A model generated the notes under the pieces. The model saw only the letters and a list, made by a program, of their open reading frames with translations, had not been told where the DNA came from and made no database searches. Shown piece after piece: positions 42,363 to 42,414 of a stretch of DNA of 42,414 nucleotides. The stretch covers positions 1-42,414 of the forward strand of contig JAVVEZ010000025.1 in assembly GCA_032250895.1 (NCBI GenBank), written 5' to 3'. The stretch's first letter is position 1. Each line of letters opens with the position of its first letter. Position numbers and translations under genes: made by a program. Source of the stretch: JAVVEZ01 sp032250895. Lineage in GTDB: Bacteria; Pseudomonadota; Gammaproteobacteria; Pseudomonadales; Pseudohongiellaceae.

Positions 42363-42382
42363 AGGAGTCTGTCGGACTCAGG
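42363..42382. repeat. 20-base palindromic repeat, copy 2
   Basis: AGGAGTCTGTCGGACTCAGG differs from the copy at 2192-2211 at one base. GAGTC and GACTC flank a 5-base loop. The sequence continues to the window edge, so whether it is the tip of a larger element cannot be seen. Confidence 0.6.
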
Positions 42383-42414
42383 TGTTCGTAGCGAGGCGAG
42401 TGGGAAATCGAGTC

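Overview
The window looks like chromosomal DNA of a marine or moderately halophilic gammaproteobacterium. The main reasons are the purine block guaB-guaA-tadA-purL, a NhaB sodium/proton antiporter, glycine betaine synthesis by stepwise glycine methylation (GSMT and SDMT) beside a BCCT transporter and a MarR-type osmoregulator, and secreted DUF1592/DUF1552 proteins. No genus can be fixed from this sequence alone.

Layout. (a) 1-2.3 kb: a truncated secreted protein cut by the window edge, then an aromatic-acid-type MFS transporter. (b) 2.3-10.8 kb, plus strand: an exported metallo-beta-lactamase-fold protein with a stripped second metal site, a 151-bp MITE-like repeat, then a tight five-gene run. 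That run holds a c-type heme DUF1587/1592/1588/1585 protein, a Tat-exported DUF1552 protein, a secreted ankyrin protein and an ABC-2 ATPase/permease pair. (c) 10.85-18.5 kb, minus strand: a GTPase/DUF3482 gene coupled by ATGA overlap to a DUF2868 membrane protein, an MltD-type lytic transglycosylase, a secreted DUF4159 protein, a NIF3/YqfO-like domain protein and nhaB. (d) 18.8-24.2 kb, minus: purL followed closely by an APC amino-acid permease. (e) 24.4-33.1 kb, mostly minus: a diheme peroxidase, the osmoprotectant operon gsmt-sdmt-bcct with a divergent EctR/CosR-like regulator, and two secreted hydrolases. Around the hydrolases lie relics: a frameshifted fragment that may be an acetamidase, ending exactly at a 151-bp inverted-repeat element, and a TonB-dependent-receptor plug fragment. 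(f) 33.3-42.2 kb: tadA, guaA and guaB, with a decayed genomic island of about 5 kb between guaA and tadA.

The island holds a tyrosine integrase broken three ways, an abiEi gene with an intact-looking promoter but a 3'-truncated abiEii toxin, a solo IS21-type end made of 23-bp repeats, an orphan C-terminal gene fragment and a complete hipBA pair with an operator array. Repeats of the form TTTACCGTC sit near both ends and look like integrase arm sites.

The most interesting signals are these. A putative EctR-type operator lies between the glycine-betaine operon and its MarR gene. The DUF1592-DUF1552-ankyrin-ABC operon is the best candidate for an undescribed envelope system. The island shows stepwise decay that leaves an antitoxin without its toxin. 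All functional statements come from reading motifs by eye, with no database search.
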